64,000 nucleotides of DNA, from contig NZ_JAGGNW010000007.1 of assembly GCF_018614875.1 (NCBI RefSeq), positions 62,001 to 126,000 of the forward strand, in the 5' to 3' direction. The translations under genes and the position numbers were made by a program. The notes beneath the pieces were generated by a model. It was given only the letters and a program-made list of their open reading frames with translations, had not been told where the DNA came from and did no database searches. This DNA is from Variovorax paradoxus. GTDB lineage: Bacteria; Pseudomonadota; Gammaproteobacteria; Burkholderiales; Burkholderiaceae_C. Below, in pieces: positions 43,998-54,400 of this stretch (the first letter of the stretch is position 1; each line of letters opens with the position of its first letter).

Positions 43998-45446
43998 ATG
44001 CCTTCTCCACACAGCCGCCTGCGCACCGAGTGGTGCCCGAGCATTCCGCGCGAACTCATGGCCGGCGCCGTCGCCACCTTCGCGCTCATTCCCGAAGTCA
44101 TCGCCTTCTCCTTCGTGGCCGGTGTCGATCCCGCGGTCGGGCTGTTCGCGTCTTTCATCATCGGCATCGTCATCGCCTTCACGGGCGGGCGGCCCGCCAT
44201 GGTGTCGGCCGCGGCCGGCTCGGTGGCGCTGGTGGCTGCGCCGCTGGTGCACGCGCACGGCCTGCCATACCTGCTGGCGGCCGGCGTGCTGGCGGGTGCG
44301 ATGCAGATCGTGTTCGGGCTGCTGCGGCTCGGCGTGCTGATGCGCTTCGTCTCCACCTCGGTGCGCACGGGTTTCGTCAACGCGCTCGCGATCCTGATCT
44401 TCGCGGCGCAGATGCCGCACTTCGTCGGCGCCAACACCGCGACCTGGGCCATGGTGGGCCTGGGGCTGGCCATCATCTACCTGCTGCCGCGCATCACCAT
44501 CGCGGTGCCGTCGCCGCTGGTGTGCATCGTGGTGGTGACGCTGGTCGGGCAATGGCTGGGCCTGCCGCTCAAGACGGTGGGGCAACTGCCGAGCGCGCTG
44601 CCGGTGTTTGCGTTTCCGTCGGTGCCGCTGACGCTCGAAACGTTGCGCATCATCGCGCTACCCGCGTTCGCCATCGCGATGGTCGGCCTGCTCGAATCGA
44701 TGATGACCGCCAGCGTGGTGGACGACCTGACCGACACGCCGAGCTCGAAGAACCGCGAGTGCAGCGGCCTCGGCGTGGCCAATGTGGCGGCCAGCTTCTT
44801 CGGCGGCATCGCCGGCTGCGGAATGATCGGCCAGACCGTGAGCAACGTTCGCTACGGCGGGCGAGGGCGGCTGTCGACGCTGTTCGCGGGCGCCTTCCTG
44901 CTGATCCTCATGGTGCTGCTGAAGCCCTGGGTGTCGCAGGTGCCGGTGGCGGCGCTGGTGGCGATCATGGTGATGGTGTCGGCCTCGACCTTCGACTGGG
45001 GTTCGCTGCGCGCGCTGGTGCGCCATCCGCGCATGTCCAGCGCGGTGATGCTCGCGACGGTGGCCGTGACCGTCGCCACCGACAACCTGGCCGCGGGCGT
45101 GGCCACCGGCGTGATGCTGAGTGGCGTGTTCTTCACCTTCAAGGTGGCGCGGCTGTTGCATGTGCATGCAGAGACCGGCGAAGGCGGCACACGTGTCTAT
45201 CGCGTCACCGGCCAGGTGTTTTTTGCCTCGGCCGACATGCTGGTCGATGCCTTCGACGTGCGCGAGATCGACGGCGCGCCGGTGCACATCGATGTGTCCC
45301 AGGCCCATTTCTGGGACCTGACCGCGGTGGCCGCGCTCAACAAGGTGGTCGAGCGGCTGCGCAAGCACGGCAGCCTGGTGGAAGTGGCCGGGCTCAACCA
45401 GGCCAGCCGCGACCTGATCCTGCGGCTGGACGCCGCGCCCCAGTGA
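43998..45446 (+). CDS. SulP family anion transporter with STAS domain
   Basis: A 482-residue SulP-type permease. Ten or more hydrophobic segments include MAGAVATFALIPEVIAFSFVAGVDP and the signature region EVIAFSF...GVDPAVGLFASFI. NRECSGLGVANVAASFFGG resembles the conserved SulP GxxNxxxxxxGG region. A C-terminal STAS domain begins near RVYRVTGQVFFASADMLVDAFD and contains HIDVSQAHFWDLTAVAALNKVV. Family members carry sulfate, bicarbonate or dicarboxylates; the substrate is not readable. Length is slightly below typical (about 500-560). Confidence 0.9.
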   Translation: MPSPHSRLRTEWCPSIPRELMAGAVATFALIPEVIAFSFVAGVDPAVGLFASFIIGIVIAFTGGRPAMVSAAAGSVALVAAPLVHAHGLPYLLAAGVLAGAMQIVFGLLRLGVLMRFVSTSVRTGFVNALAILIFAAQMPHFVGANTATWAMVGLGLAIIYLLPRITIAVPSPLVCIVVVTLVGQWLGLPLKTVGQLPSALPVFAFPSVPLTLETLRIIALPAFAIAMVGLLESMMTASVVDDLTDTPSSKNRECSGLGVANVAASFFGGIAGCGMIGQTVSNVRYGGRGRLSTLFAGAFLLILMVLLKPWVSQVPVAALVAIMVMVSASTFDWGSLRALVRHPRMSSAVMLATVAVTVATDNLAAGVATGVMLSGVFFTFKVARLLHVHAETGEGGTRVYRVTGQVFFASADMLVDAFDVREIDGAPVHIDVSQAHFWDLTAVAALNKVVERLRKHGSLVEVAGLNQASRDLILRLDAAPQ

Positions 45447-45534
45447 ACTAGGTGATTTTCCTCATGAGCCGGACGGTGCCTCGGCCCTAGCCTTTGCAGT
45501 TTCGTCGGATGGCCGATGGACCGGAAAGGCTCCC

Positions 45535-46170
45535 ATGAAGATTCCCGCCCCGGTGCTGAAGAACATGCGCCGCACCATCGAGTCCTACGAAGCGTCCGCC
45601 CGCGAATACAACGCGATCGTGGCGGGCCACCGGCCGGCCGAAATCGAGGATGCACTGCGCCGGATGATGCAGCTCGTGCCCGCCGGCGGCAGCGTGCTCG
45701 AGATCGGTTCCGGATCGGGACAGGACGCCGACTTCGTCGAGGCCCTGGGCGGGATCGTCAGGCGCACCGATGCGGTTCAGGCGTTTCTCGACCTTCAGGC
45801 GGAGCGCGGCAAGAAGGGCGAGCTGCTCAACGTCGTCACGGATGCGCTGGGCGGGCCCTACAGCGCGATCCTCGCGATGTGCGTGCTGATCCATGTCGAT
45901 CGCGCGCAAATCGCCCCGGTGCTGCGCAAGGTGTTCGACGCGCTCGAGCCCGGCGGGGTTTTCCTGGCGGCCATGCGCATCGGCGAAGGCGAGACGAACG
46001 GCGACTACCAGACCGTGTACTGGGCGAAGGACCAGTTTGCCGAGCAGCTTGCGGCGGCGGACCTGCGCATGCACTGGGACAGCCAGTGGATCGGCCGCGA
46101 CAACGTGACCTGGACCAACTTCCTGGCGTGCCGTCCGCTGCGGCAAACCGGGAACTACACGCCCAGGTAG
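45535..46170 (+). CDS. SAM-dependent methyltransferase-like protein
   Basis: A 211-residue protein with a class I methyltransferase fold. Motif I is VLEIGSGSGQDADFVEALG, the acidic residue comes near RRTDAVQAFLDLQ, and a later hydrophobic strand reads SAILAMCVLIHVDRAQIAPVLRKVFDALEPGGVF. Family resemblance is to methyltransferase_11/25 proteins. The methyl acceptor is unknown. Its end overlaps the end of the convergent livF gene by 16 bases. Confidence 0.82.
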   Translation: MKIPAPVLKNMRRTIESYEASAREYNAIVAGHRPAEIEDALRRMMQLVPAGGSVLEIGSGSGQDADFVEALGGIVRRTDAVQAFLDLQAERGKKGELLNVVTDALGGPYSAILAMCVLIHVDRAQIAPVLRKVFDALEPGGVFLAAMRIGEGETNGDYQTVYWAKDQFAEQLAAADLRMHWDSQWIGRDNVTWTNFLACRPLRQTGNYTPR

Positions 46171-46898
46171 CGCGTCCAGAGCGAGCGGTCGGCATCGAGC
46201 GCGGCCGAATCGCCTTGCCACACCACGCGCCCGCGTTCGAGGATCACGTGGCGGTCGGCCAGCGGCAGCAGGCGCTGCACGTACTTGTCGACCACCAGGA
46301 TCGCCTCGCCCTCGGCCTTGAGCGTGGCGATGCAGTGCCAGATCTCCTCGCGGATCACGGGGGCCAGGCCTTCGGTGGCCTCGTCGAGGATCAAGAGGCG
46401 CGGATGCGTGGACAGCGCCCGCGCAATCACCAGCATCTGCTGCTCGCCGCCCGAGAGCTGGTTGCCAGCGTTGGCCTTGCGTTCCGCCAGGCGCGGGAAC
46501 AGGCCGTAGAGCGCCTCGACCGTCCAGCGCGGCGCACCGCCCGGGCGCGGCCGCGCGAACGCGCGCAGGTGCTCCTCGACGCTGAGGTTCGGGAACACGT
46601 GCCGCCCCTCGGGCACGATGGCCACGCCGCGCCGGGCGATGGCATCGGGCCTCATCGTCTTGTGCGGCCCGCCGATGGCGTCGCCGCCGAAATGCACGCT
46701 GCCGCGCATCGGCGCCAGCGTGCCGGTCAGCACCTTCAGCAACGTACTCTTGCCCATGCCGTTGCGGCCCAGCAGCGCGAGCACTTCGCCCGCGCCGATG
46801 CGCAGGTCGATGCCGAACAGCACCTGGCTCGCGCCGTAGCCGGCCTCGATGGATTTCGCTTCGAGCAAAGCCTTGGTCGTTGTCGTCGTTGCGCTCAT
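46155..46898 (-). CDS. livF: ABC transporter ATPase LivF
   Basis: A 247-residue ATPase. Walker A is GRNGMGKST, signature LSGGEQQML, and Walker B LLILDEATEGLAP, all typical of LivF. Note Ala in place of the usual Pro after DE (DEAT), which is common in this sub-family. It pairs with LivG to energise the LivHM permease. Its ATG overlaps the livG stop (ATGA), so translation is coupled. It is last of a five-gene operon. Confidence 0.93.
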   Translation of the reverse strand: MSATTTTTKALLEAKSIEAGYGASQVLFGIDLRIGAGEVLALLGRNGMGKSTLLKVLTGTLAPMRGSVHFGGDAIGGPHKTMRPDAIARRGVAIVPEGRHVFPNLSVEEHLRAFARPRPGGAPRWTVEALYGLFPRLAERKANAGNQLSGGEQQMLVIARALSTHPRLLILDEATEGLAPVIREEIWHCIATLKAEGEAILVVDKYVQRLLPLADRHVILERGRVVWQGDSAALDADRSLWTRYLGV

Positions 46899-47650
46899 GC
46901 GTGTCCCTCCGCTTCCGTACCTAGGTACACCGCCTGCACATCGGGATGCCCGCGCACCTCGTCGGCCGTGCCGCTCATCAGCACGCGCCCCTGCACCAGC
47001 ACCGTGAGCCGGTCGGCCAGGCGGAACACCGCGTCCATGTCGTGCTCGATCAGCAGGATCGCCATCGATTCGCGCAGCGATTCGATCAGGTCCACCATGC
47101 GCGCCGACTCGTCCGGGCCCATGCCGGCCATTGGTTCGTCGAGCAGCAGCAGCTTGGGTTCGGCCGCGAGCGCCAGCGCCACGTCGAGCGCGCGCTGCGC
47201 GCCGTGCGGCAGCGTGCCCGCGATGCGGTGGCGTTCGCTGCCGAGGCCCACGCGGTCGGCCAGAGCCACGGCGCGCTCCACCAGGCCGCGTTCCGTCGCG
47301 CGCGGCGCCATGAAGCGCAGGCTGCTGCCCGCATGGGCCTGCGCCGCGAGCATGAGGTTGTCGTGCACCGTTTCCTTGGCGAACACGCGGGTCACCTGGA
47401 AGCAACGCGACATGCCGGCCGCCACGCGCTGGTGGTCTTTGAAGCCGGTGATGTCCTTCTCGTCGAGCAGGATGCGCCCGGCGTCGGCCTTGAGCAGCCC
47501 CGTGATCAGGTTGACCAGCGTGGTCTTGCCCGCGCCGTTCGGGCCGATCAGCGCATGCACTTCGCCGCGCTCCACGGTGAGGTTCACATGGTCGGTTGCG
47601 AGCAAGCCGCCGAAGCGCTTGACCAATCCTTCGATTCTGAACAGGCTCAT
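46895..47650 (-). CDS. livG: ABC transporter ATPase LivG
   Basis: A 251-residue ATPase. Walker A is GPNGAGKTT, then NLITGLLKADAGRILLDEKDITGF, and Walker B LLLLDEPMAGM. The signature motif is degenerate (LPHGAQRALDVA in place of LSYGxQR), a feature seen in some LivG proteins. The start overlaps the livM stop by four bases. It works with LivF and the LivHM channel; ligand is probably a branched-chain or other hydrophobic amino acid, or an amide. Confidence 0.92.
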   Translation of the reverse strand: MSLFRIEGLVKRFGGLLATDHVNLTVERGEVHALIGPNGAGKTTLVNLITGLLKADAGRILLDEKDITGFKDHQRVAAGMSRCFQVTRVFAKETVHDNLMLAAQAHAGSSLRFMAPRATERGLVERAVALADRVGLGSERHRIAGTLPHGAQRALDVALALAAEPKLLLLDEPMAGMGPDESARMVDLIESLRESMAILLIEHDMDAVFRLADRLTVLVQGRVLMSGTADEVRGHPDVQAVYLGTEAEGHA

Positions 47651-48627
47651 GTCTTGCTCCCTCGCCCCTCTGGGGAGAGGGCCGGCGTGAGGGGCAGGCG
47701 GCGCTTGTACAAGGCAGCAAGCCCCTTCGGCGCCCACAGCGCGACGGCAATCAGCAGCAGCCCGAGCGGCATGTGCCAATGCTCCGTGTGCTGCTTCAAG
47801 GCCTCTTCGAGCACCAGCCAGACCACGGCCCCGACAGGCCCGCCCCAGCTGCGCCCGAGCCCGCCGATCACCACCATCACCAGCAGCGTGGCCGACTGCG
47901 TCCAGTGCATCGTCGCCGGGCTCACGAAGCCATTGCCGCCCGCAAGCAGCGCGCCGGCCAGTCCCGCGATGGCGCCGGCGATCGCAAACGCCACGAGCTG
48001 CAGCTTGAACACCGGATAGCCCAGCGCCCGCATGCGCGTCTCGTTGTCGCGGATACCCATCAGCGCATGGCCGAAGCGCGATTGCGTGGCGCGGTGCAGC
48101 CACCAGAGCGCGAGCGCCACGATGGCCAGCACCACCCAGTAGAAGTTCGATTCGTTGCCCAGGTCGAGACCTGGCAGCAAACTGGGCCGGCTCATCAGCG
48201 TGTAGCCGTCGTCGCCGCCATAGCGCCGCAGCGACACCACCACGAAGTACAGCATCTGCGCAAAGGCCAGCGTGGTCATGATGAAGTAGACGCCCCGCGT
48301 GCGCAGCGCCACCATGCCGACCAGCGCCGCGACCAGGCCGGCGACGAGCGCAGCCGCGGGCCACATCATCCAGGCCGACACCACGCCCGCATCGCTGAGC
48401 GCCACCACCGTGTAGGCGCCCATGCCGATGAAGCCCGCATGCCCGAGCGCCACCATGCCGCCGAAGCCGAGGATGAAGTTGAGGCTGGCGGCCGCCAGCG
48501 CCACCACGAGCACGCGCCGGACGAAGCCGATGTAGAACTCGAGCCCGAACAAGGGCGCGACCAGCGGAAACGCCGCGAGCAGCAAGAGGAGCAGACCGAG
48601 GCCGATAGAGCGTGAGGAAGACTTCAT
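47647..48627 (-). CDS. livM: ABC transporter permease LivM
   Basis: A 326-residue LivM permease with nine or so transmembrane segments. Landmarks are LNFILGFGGMVALGHAGFIGMGAY and VMVVIGGLGRSWGGPVGA, the ATPase-contact loop. The C-terminus ends TPALSPEGRGSKT, the usual translation of a common intergenic hairpin repeat, so the tail after residue about 310 looks like read-in repeat rather than native protein. It overlaps livH by four bases at its start and livG at its end. Confidence 0.92.
   Translation of the reverse strand: MKSSSRSIGLGLLLLLLAAFPLVAPLFGLEFYIGFVRRVLVVALAAASLNFILGFGGMVALGHAGFIGMGAYTVVALSDAGVVSAWMMWPAAALVAGLVAALVGMVALRTRGVYFIMTTLAFAQMLYFVVVSLRRYGGDDGYTLMSRPSLLPGLDLGNESNFYWVVLAIVALALWWLHRATQSRFGHALMGIRDNETRMRALGYPVFKLQLVAFAIAGAIAGLAGALLAGGNGFVSPATMHWTQSATLLVMVVIGGLGRSWGGPVGAVVWLVLEEALKQHTEHWHMPLGLLLIAVALWAPKGLAALYKRRLPLTPALSPEGRGSKT
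47659..47695. repeat. REP-like hairpin at the livM 3' end
   Basis: CCCTCTGGGGAGAGGG is a hairpin with CCCTC/GAGGG arms in a context (GCCGGCGTGAGGGG) typical of short proteobacterial intergenic repeats. It encodes the last residues of LivM. Confidence 0.6.
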
Positions 48628-49544
48628 GACCGTGCCGAGAACAGCCCCGAAGGCCGGAAGATCAGGACGACCACCATCAGCGCGTACATCGCGACTTCGG
48701 CGAACAGCGGTCCCAGGTCGGCCGCGGTGGCCGGCGGCAGCGTGGCGCGCAGCAGCATCGGCACGAAGGCGCGGCCGATGGTGTCGACCACGCCCACCAG
48801 CAGTGCTGCCACGAAGGCGCCGCGCACCGAACCGATGCCGCCGATCACCAGCACCACCAGCGCCGGGATCAGGATGGCCTCGCCCATGCCCACCTGCACC
48901 GCGACGATCGGCCCCATCAGCGCGCCGGCCAGCGCGGCCAGCGCCGCGCCGAGCAGGAACACGCCGTTGAAGATGCGGCCCACGCGCACGCCCATCAGCT
49001 CGGCCATCGGCCGGTCGGACGCGCCCGCGCGCACACGCATGCCGATGCGCGTGTGGTTGACCAGGAGGTAGAGCGCGAGCGCCACCAGCAGACCGCCGGC
49101 GAGGATCACGAGGCGGTAGGACGGGTAAGGCAGGCCGTCCACCAGGTCGATCGGCCCGGACAGTGCGGCCGGCGTCGGCGCCATCACCGGCGACGGGCCC
49201 CAGGCCATCTTGACGATGTCGTCGGCCACCAGGATCACGCCGAAGGTGGCGAGCACCTGCGCGAGGTGGCCGCGCGTATAGAGGCGCCGCATCAGCAGCA
49301 CTTCCAGAAGCAGCGCCACCACCACCGTGACTGCCACCGCGATCACGATGGCCGCCATGAACGAACCGGTGCGCGTGTGCGCCTCGGCCGCCACGTACGC
49401 GCCCGACATGAAGAGCGAGCCGTGCGCGAGATTCAGCACATCCATGATGCCGAACACCAGCGTGAGTCCCGCGGCCAGCAGGAACAGCATCAGCCCATAG
49501 CCGAGGCCGTTGAGCAGCTGCTCGAGAACAAGAATTCCACTCAT
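48624..49544 (-). CDS. livH: ABC transporter permease LivH
   Basis: A 306-residue LivH permease. The N-terminal LNGLGYGLMLFLLAAGLTLVFGIMDVLNLAHGSLFM and later VLVIGGIGSVRGAFVAALLVGVVDTIG (ATPase contact) match the family. It should have eight or nine membrane segments. It is first of four tightly overlapping genes (livHMGF). Repeat A lies between it and livK, so the receptor may be expressed at a different level from the channel. Confidence 0.92.
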   Translation of the reverse strand: MSGILVLEQLLNGLGYGLMLFLLAAGLTLVFGIMDVLNLAHGSLFMSGAYVAAEAHTRTGSFMAAIVIAVAVTVVVALLLEVLLMRRLYTRGHLAQVLATFGVILVADDIVKMAWGPSPVMAPTPAALSGPIDLVDGLPYPSYRLVILAGGLLVALALYLLVNHTRIGMRVRAGASDRPMAELMGVRVGRIFNGVFLLGAALAALAGALMGPIVAVQVGMGEAILIPALVVLVIGGIGSVRGAFVAALLVGVVDTIGRAFVPMLLRATLPPATAADLGPLFAEVAMYALMVVVLIFRPSGLFSARS

Positions 49545-49577
49545 AGGATCAGGAGGTAGCCCGCATTGGATTCAAGA

Positions 49578-49669
49578 AACACCGCGGAACCGGCTTTGCC
49601 GGGCCGCTGGTGTTGCCCCCGGTAGGGGGTTGGAGAAGCGACACGAAGTGCGCGAAGCCTGGGGGCGAG
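49578..49669. repeat. Dispersed repeat A, copy 3
   Basis: Full copy with AACACC/GGTGTT hairpin, CCCCCGGTAGGGGG stem, and GCGACACGAAG and GGGGGCGAG ends, matching copy 2 almost base for base. As there, it abuts the stop codon of the upstream minus-strand gene, here livK, and precedes livH. Confidence 0.85.
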
Positions 49670-49670
49670 C

Positions 49671-50876
49671 CTATTTCAGCGGGCACTTGTCGGCGTACGA
49701 GTCGCCGTAGTTGGTCAGCACGGTGTTGATCAGCTTGTTCGTGACCTTGCCCTGCGCGTCCTTGCCGATCACGCGCAGGTAGAAGTTCTCGACCGGATAG
49801 TGGTTGTTCGCGTACTTGAAGCTGCCGCGCGTCGAAGCGTAGCTGGCCTTCTTCAGAGCCGCCACCACGGCCTCGCGGTTCTGTGCATTGCCGCCCGCTT
49901 GCTTGACCGCGGCGTCCATCGCCAGGATCGCGTCATAGGCCTGCGCCGCGTACACCGACGGATAGCGGCCGTTGTATTCCTTGCGGAACGCGGCCACGAA
50001 GGCCTTGTTGGCGGCGTTGTCGAGGTCGTGCGCCCAGTGCGAAGTGTTGAACAGGCCGAGCATCGGCTCGCCCACCGCGCCGATCACGTCCTCGTCGGCC
50101 GAGAAGCCGCTGGTCACGAGCGTGATGTCCTTCGACAGGCCCGCGCCCACGAACTGCTTGATGAAGTTGATGCCCATCGCGCCGGGCAGGAAGAAGTAGA
50201 TCGAGTCGGGCTTGGCCGCGCGCAGCTGCGCGAGTTCGGCCGCGTAGTCGATCTGGCCGAGCTTGGTGTAGAGCTCGTCGGCCACCTGGCCCTTGAACTG
50301 GCGCTTGAAGCCGCCCAGCGCATCCTTGCCCGCGGGGTAGTTGGGGGCGATCAGCACGATCTTCTTGAAGGCGCGGTCCTGTGCGAACTTGCCGGCCGCC
50401 TCGTGGAACTGGTCGTTCTGGTAGGCGGTGCCGAAGAAGTAGGCATTGCACTGGGCGCCCGCGAACTGGCTCGGGCCGGCATTGGCCGAGAGGTACGGCA
50501 CCTTGGCATTGAACAGCGTCGGGCCCACGGCCAGCGCCACGTTCGAGCCGATCGGGCCGCTGAAGATGTCGATCTTGTCGCGCTGGATCATGCGGTCGAC
50601 CAGCTGCTTGGCCTGGTCGGGGCTGCCGGCCATGTCGGCCTGCACGAATTCCACGTCCTGCCCGCCGAGCTTGCCGCCCAGCTGCTTGATGCCGAGCGCG
50701 AAGCCGTCGCGCGCCTCGGCGCCCAAGGCCGCGAACGGACCCGAGATGTCGAGTGCCAGGCCCACCTTCACGGGTGCGGCCATGGCCGAGGCCGCGCCGC
50801 CAAGGGCTGCACCGCAGAGCAGCAGCGAAAGCAGGGTGCGCGGCAGCGCGGGCGACTTCGGGGACGGGTGGCTCAT
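49671..50876 (-). CDS. Liv-type periplasmic receptor (LivK-like)
   Basis: A 401-residue Peripla_BP_6 receptor. A Sec signal precedes AAPVKVGLALDISGPFAALGAEARDGFALGIKQLGG, a standard mature start. Cys near residue 158 (GAQCNAYFFGTAYQND) belongs to the aromatic/amide receptor subgroup seen in degradative Burkholderiales. It captures the ligand for LivHMGF. GGAGAATCC precedes the chosen ATG; an in-frame upstream start would add 34 unlikely residues. A strong promoter lies 85-115 bases upstream. Confidence 0.92.
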   Translation of the reverse strand: MSHPSPKSPALPRTLLSLLLCGAALGGAASAMAAPVKVGLALDISGPFAALGAEARDGFALGIKQLGGKLGGQDVEFVQADMAGSPDQAKQLVDRMIQRDKIDIFSGPIGSNVALAVGPTLFNAKVPYLSANAGPSQFAGAQCNAYFFGTAYQNDQFHEAAGKFAQDRAFKKIVLIAPNYPAGKDALGGFKRQFKGQVADELYTKLGQIDYAAELAQLRAAKPDSIYFFLPGAMGINFIKQFVGAGLSKDITLVTSGFSADEDVIGAVGEPMLGLFNTSHWAHDLDNAANKAFVAAFRKEYNGRYPSVYAAQAYDAILAMDAAVKQAGGNAQNREAVVAALKKASYASTRGSFKYANNHYPVENFYLRVIGKDAQGKVTNKLINTVLTNYGDSYADKCPLK

Positions 50877-50961
50877 GGATTCTCCGGCAGAGGAAGGGTG
50901 AAACGACGCCCCGGCGCTGCGCCATGCAGCACCGAAGACATCAAACCGTTGATAGCTAAAT

Positions 50962-50989
50962 ACTTTAACCATAAACAATTCGGTGTCAA
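50962..50989 (-). promoter_or_regulatory. Sigma70-type promoter of the liv operon
   Basis: Reading the minus strand, a perfect -35 TTGACA is followed after 16 bases by TAAAGT as the -10 box (four of six). The surrounding region is markedly AT-rich for this genome. It lies between the atpE-like gene and livK, so the liv operon is read independently of atpE. Confidence 0.6.
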
Positions 50990-51069
50990 CGGTGCTAGCA
51001 CGAATGGTGCCAATGGTTCGTGTCGCTTCCTGGTGCGCGGGGCCCGTTTCCGTGGGTCCTTCTGCGGCT

Positions 51070-51387
<318 letters not shown>

Positions 51388-51412
51388 TCATGAGCCGGGC
51401 GCAGCGCGAAAC

Positions 51413-51444
51413 GAAAAAAGCCGGCCGCAAAAAGCGGCCGGCTC
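51413..51444 (-). terminator. Rho-independent terminator of the multidomain gene
   Basis: On the minus strand the stem AGCCGGCCGC / GCGGCCGGCT closes a TTTTT loop and ends in six T. It sits 18 bases after the stop of the large exported protein and separates that gene from atpE. Confidence 0.85.
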
Positions 51445-51462
51445 TCGGGGAGCGTCAGAGCC

Positions 51463-54400
51463 TCAGGGCAACTGAGTCCAATTTTGGTTGTTGCCCCCAT
51501 TGCAGGTCCAGGTGATCAGCGCGGTGTCCTGCGTGGTCGAGCCACTGGGCACGTCGAGGCATGACCCCGAGGCGCGGTTGCGGAGGGTTCCGCCAACCAG
51601 GCTCCACTGCGCCGTGTTGCCTGCCGTGCACGCCAGCTGCACCACCGGCGCGTTGGTGGTGGCGGTGCCGTTCTGCGCCAGGCACAGGCTGCTGTGTTCG
51701 GCCACGAGCTGCACATAGCCGCCGGTGATGGAAGTCACGGTGAACTTCTCGTTGCTCGAGGTGCCGCAGGGCCACTGCACCGCCGTCGCGCCGCTTGCGA
51801 TCGATCCGCCCTTGATGTTCACGCACATCGTCGGGTTGAGGTCCGAGCGCAGCCGCGTGACCACCGCCGGGGCCGTGTCCTGCGAGCGCACATATTCGCG
51901 CAGCGCCACCATGTCCGCCGCCGGCAGGCTCGATGCGTTGCCGTGGCCGCTGTTCAGCACGTCCTGCAAGGTGGCGGCCTGCCCGTTGTGGAAGAAGGCG
52001 GTGGTGTTCCAGGTGCCCGAGAGCGTCGGCGTGTCGAAGCCCAGGCCCGCAAGCGGCTGGTTGCCGCCCTTGCCGGAAGAGAGCTGGATCGTGCCCACGT
52101 CGTGCCGCAGCCCGTCGCGCAAGGTGCCGCCGGTGTGGCAGGTGGCGCATTGGGCCGTGTTGAACACGGTCTGGCCGCGCACCGCCTCCACGCTCAGGCT
52201 GCCGTCGCTGGCACGTGCCGGGCTGCGCATGAACTTGCTCAGCGAACCCAGGTAGGCCGCGAGATCGTCGAGCTGGGCACTCTTGCCGGCCTTGGGCGCG
52301 CCCAGCGGATCGGCCGTGGCGGCGAAGTCGGCATTGGTGAGGAAGCCGGTGCCGCCGAACTCGTTGCGGATGTCGTTCTCGAAGTCCTGCACCTCGTCGA
52401 AGTTGGCCGTCCAGTGCAGCTTGCCGTGGCCCAGGCCGCGGCGGCCCTGCAGGCCGATGGTGCGCCGCAGCCCCTCGCCGCGCTGGGTGAAGTCCCAGAC
52501 CATGCCGTCGTCGCCGCCATCGGCATGGCAGCTCGCGCAGGAGATGTAGTTGTCCTTGCTCATGCGCCGGTCGGACGCGTTGTAGAACACCTGCTTGCCG
52601 CGCAGCGCCGCGGCCGCCATCGGCTCCTGCGCCACCGTCACCACGTTCTGCAGGAAGATCGCGGCCGCGGACTCGGACGACAGCACCAGGGCCACGTCGT
52701 GCACCGACACCGACCGCGCCAGGAAGTTGTTGACGAACAGGCGCTTGCGCGTCGCGTCCAGGTACAGGCCGTGCGGCGCGCTGCTGGCGTTGATCTCGCC
52801 GCGCACCGTGCGGCTGTACGGATCGACGATGGCCACGCGGTTGCCCTCCATCTGCGCCACGAAGATGTAGTCGCCCGACGGCGAGAACAGCGCGGCGCGC
52901 GCCGGTGCGCGGTCGTCGAAGTCGATCTGCTCGGCGAACACTTCCGCCGCCGTCTGCAGGTTGACCTGCGACAGGATGGAACGCACCGTCTGGTCGTGCG
53001 CGAGGTTGTTGCCGTCCCTGAACTTGCCGCGCACGATGTTGTCCTTCTTCGAAGGCAACACGGCGCGCGTGCCGTCCGGCGAGATCACCACCTGGCTCAG
53101 GTAGTTGGCCACGCCGCGCGCACGGCTCTCGGTGTCCACCGTGGTGGTGTCCACGGGCAGCGCGATGGTGGTGATGGCGCTCATGCTCTGCAGGTTCACC
53201 TTGTGCAGCTGGCCGCCGGTCATCTTCGACTTGAAGCGCGTGACGTAGGCCACCTGCGAGTCGGCGTTGACCGCGATGCCGCGCAGGTTGCCGTCCAGCG
53301 CGACCGCACCGGTGGTGGCGCCGCTGCTCGGGTCGAAGCTCATCAGCACCGACTTGCTTTCCAGCGTCAAGAGGCCCTTCGCGCGGTCGGGCGTGAAGGC
53401 CACGCCATAGGGGCCGCTGCCGTAGGCCAGCGGCACGGTGGCCGAGATGGCGCCGTCGGCCGCGTTGAGCGCCACCAGCTTGTCCTCGCCCTGCACCGTG
53501 ACCCAGATGCGGCCGTCCGGGCCCACAGCCAGCGTCTTGGGTTCGTCGCCGACGCGCGTTTCCCAGCGCTTGGCCAGGGTCTGCGCGTCGATGGCGGCGA
53601 CCGTGCCGCTGTCGGGGTTGACCGAGTACACCGAGTTGGCGTCGCCCGCGATGTTGGTGGTGTGCGTCGGCGCCTGCGCCGTGACCGGTGCGATCACGGT
53701 GAGGTTGTAGGTGTAGAAGGTCTCGCGGCCGTTCACGTCCTTCACCGTCAGCGTCACCGTGAAGTGGCCGGGGCGGTTGTAGGTGTAGGTGTAGTTCGGC
53801 TGGTTCGAGTAAGCCGTTTGCGTGCCGTCGCCGAAGTTCCAGCGGAACTGCGCGCCGCTGCTGCCCAGCGTGGCCGGGTTGAACACCAGCTGGCCGTTGA
53901 CGATCTTCGGCCCGCCGCCGATGCCGGGGTCGCCGATGATGGCCTGCCCGCGCAGCGTCGTCACCTCGGTGTCGGTGAGCACGCGGCCGTAGACGCGCAC
54001 TTCCGCCAGCGTGCCCTTGAAGAGCGCCGCGTTGCCCTGGATCTGGCCCAGCAGGTTGAACTTGTTCGTGAGGCCCTTGGTGCCCGTGGGGCCGGTGGAG
54101 GTGGTCTTCACGCCGTCCACGTACAGGGCCTGTGCGCCGGAGGCCGCGTCGCGCGTCAGCACCACGTGGTGCCAGGTGCCGTCGTTCACCACCGCGGTGG
54201 AGGTGGTGCCGGCATCGTTGCCGACCGAGAGCTTGATGCGCCCGCCGTTGTCGAGCCAGCCCCAGAACACGTCGTCCGTGCCGTTCGCCTGGTCGCGCCC
54301 GAAGATGCCCGGCGCGGTCCACGAGTTCGCACCGCCCGCCTGCGTGGTCTTCATGTAGAAGCTCAGCGACGCGGTACCGCCGAGCACGGTGGCGACGGAA

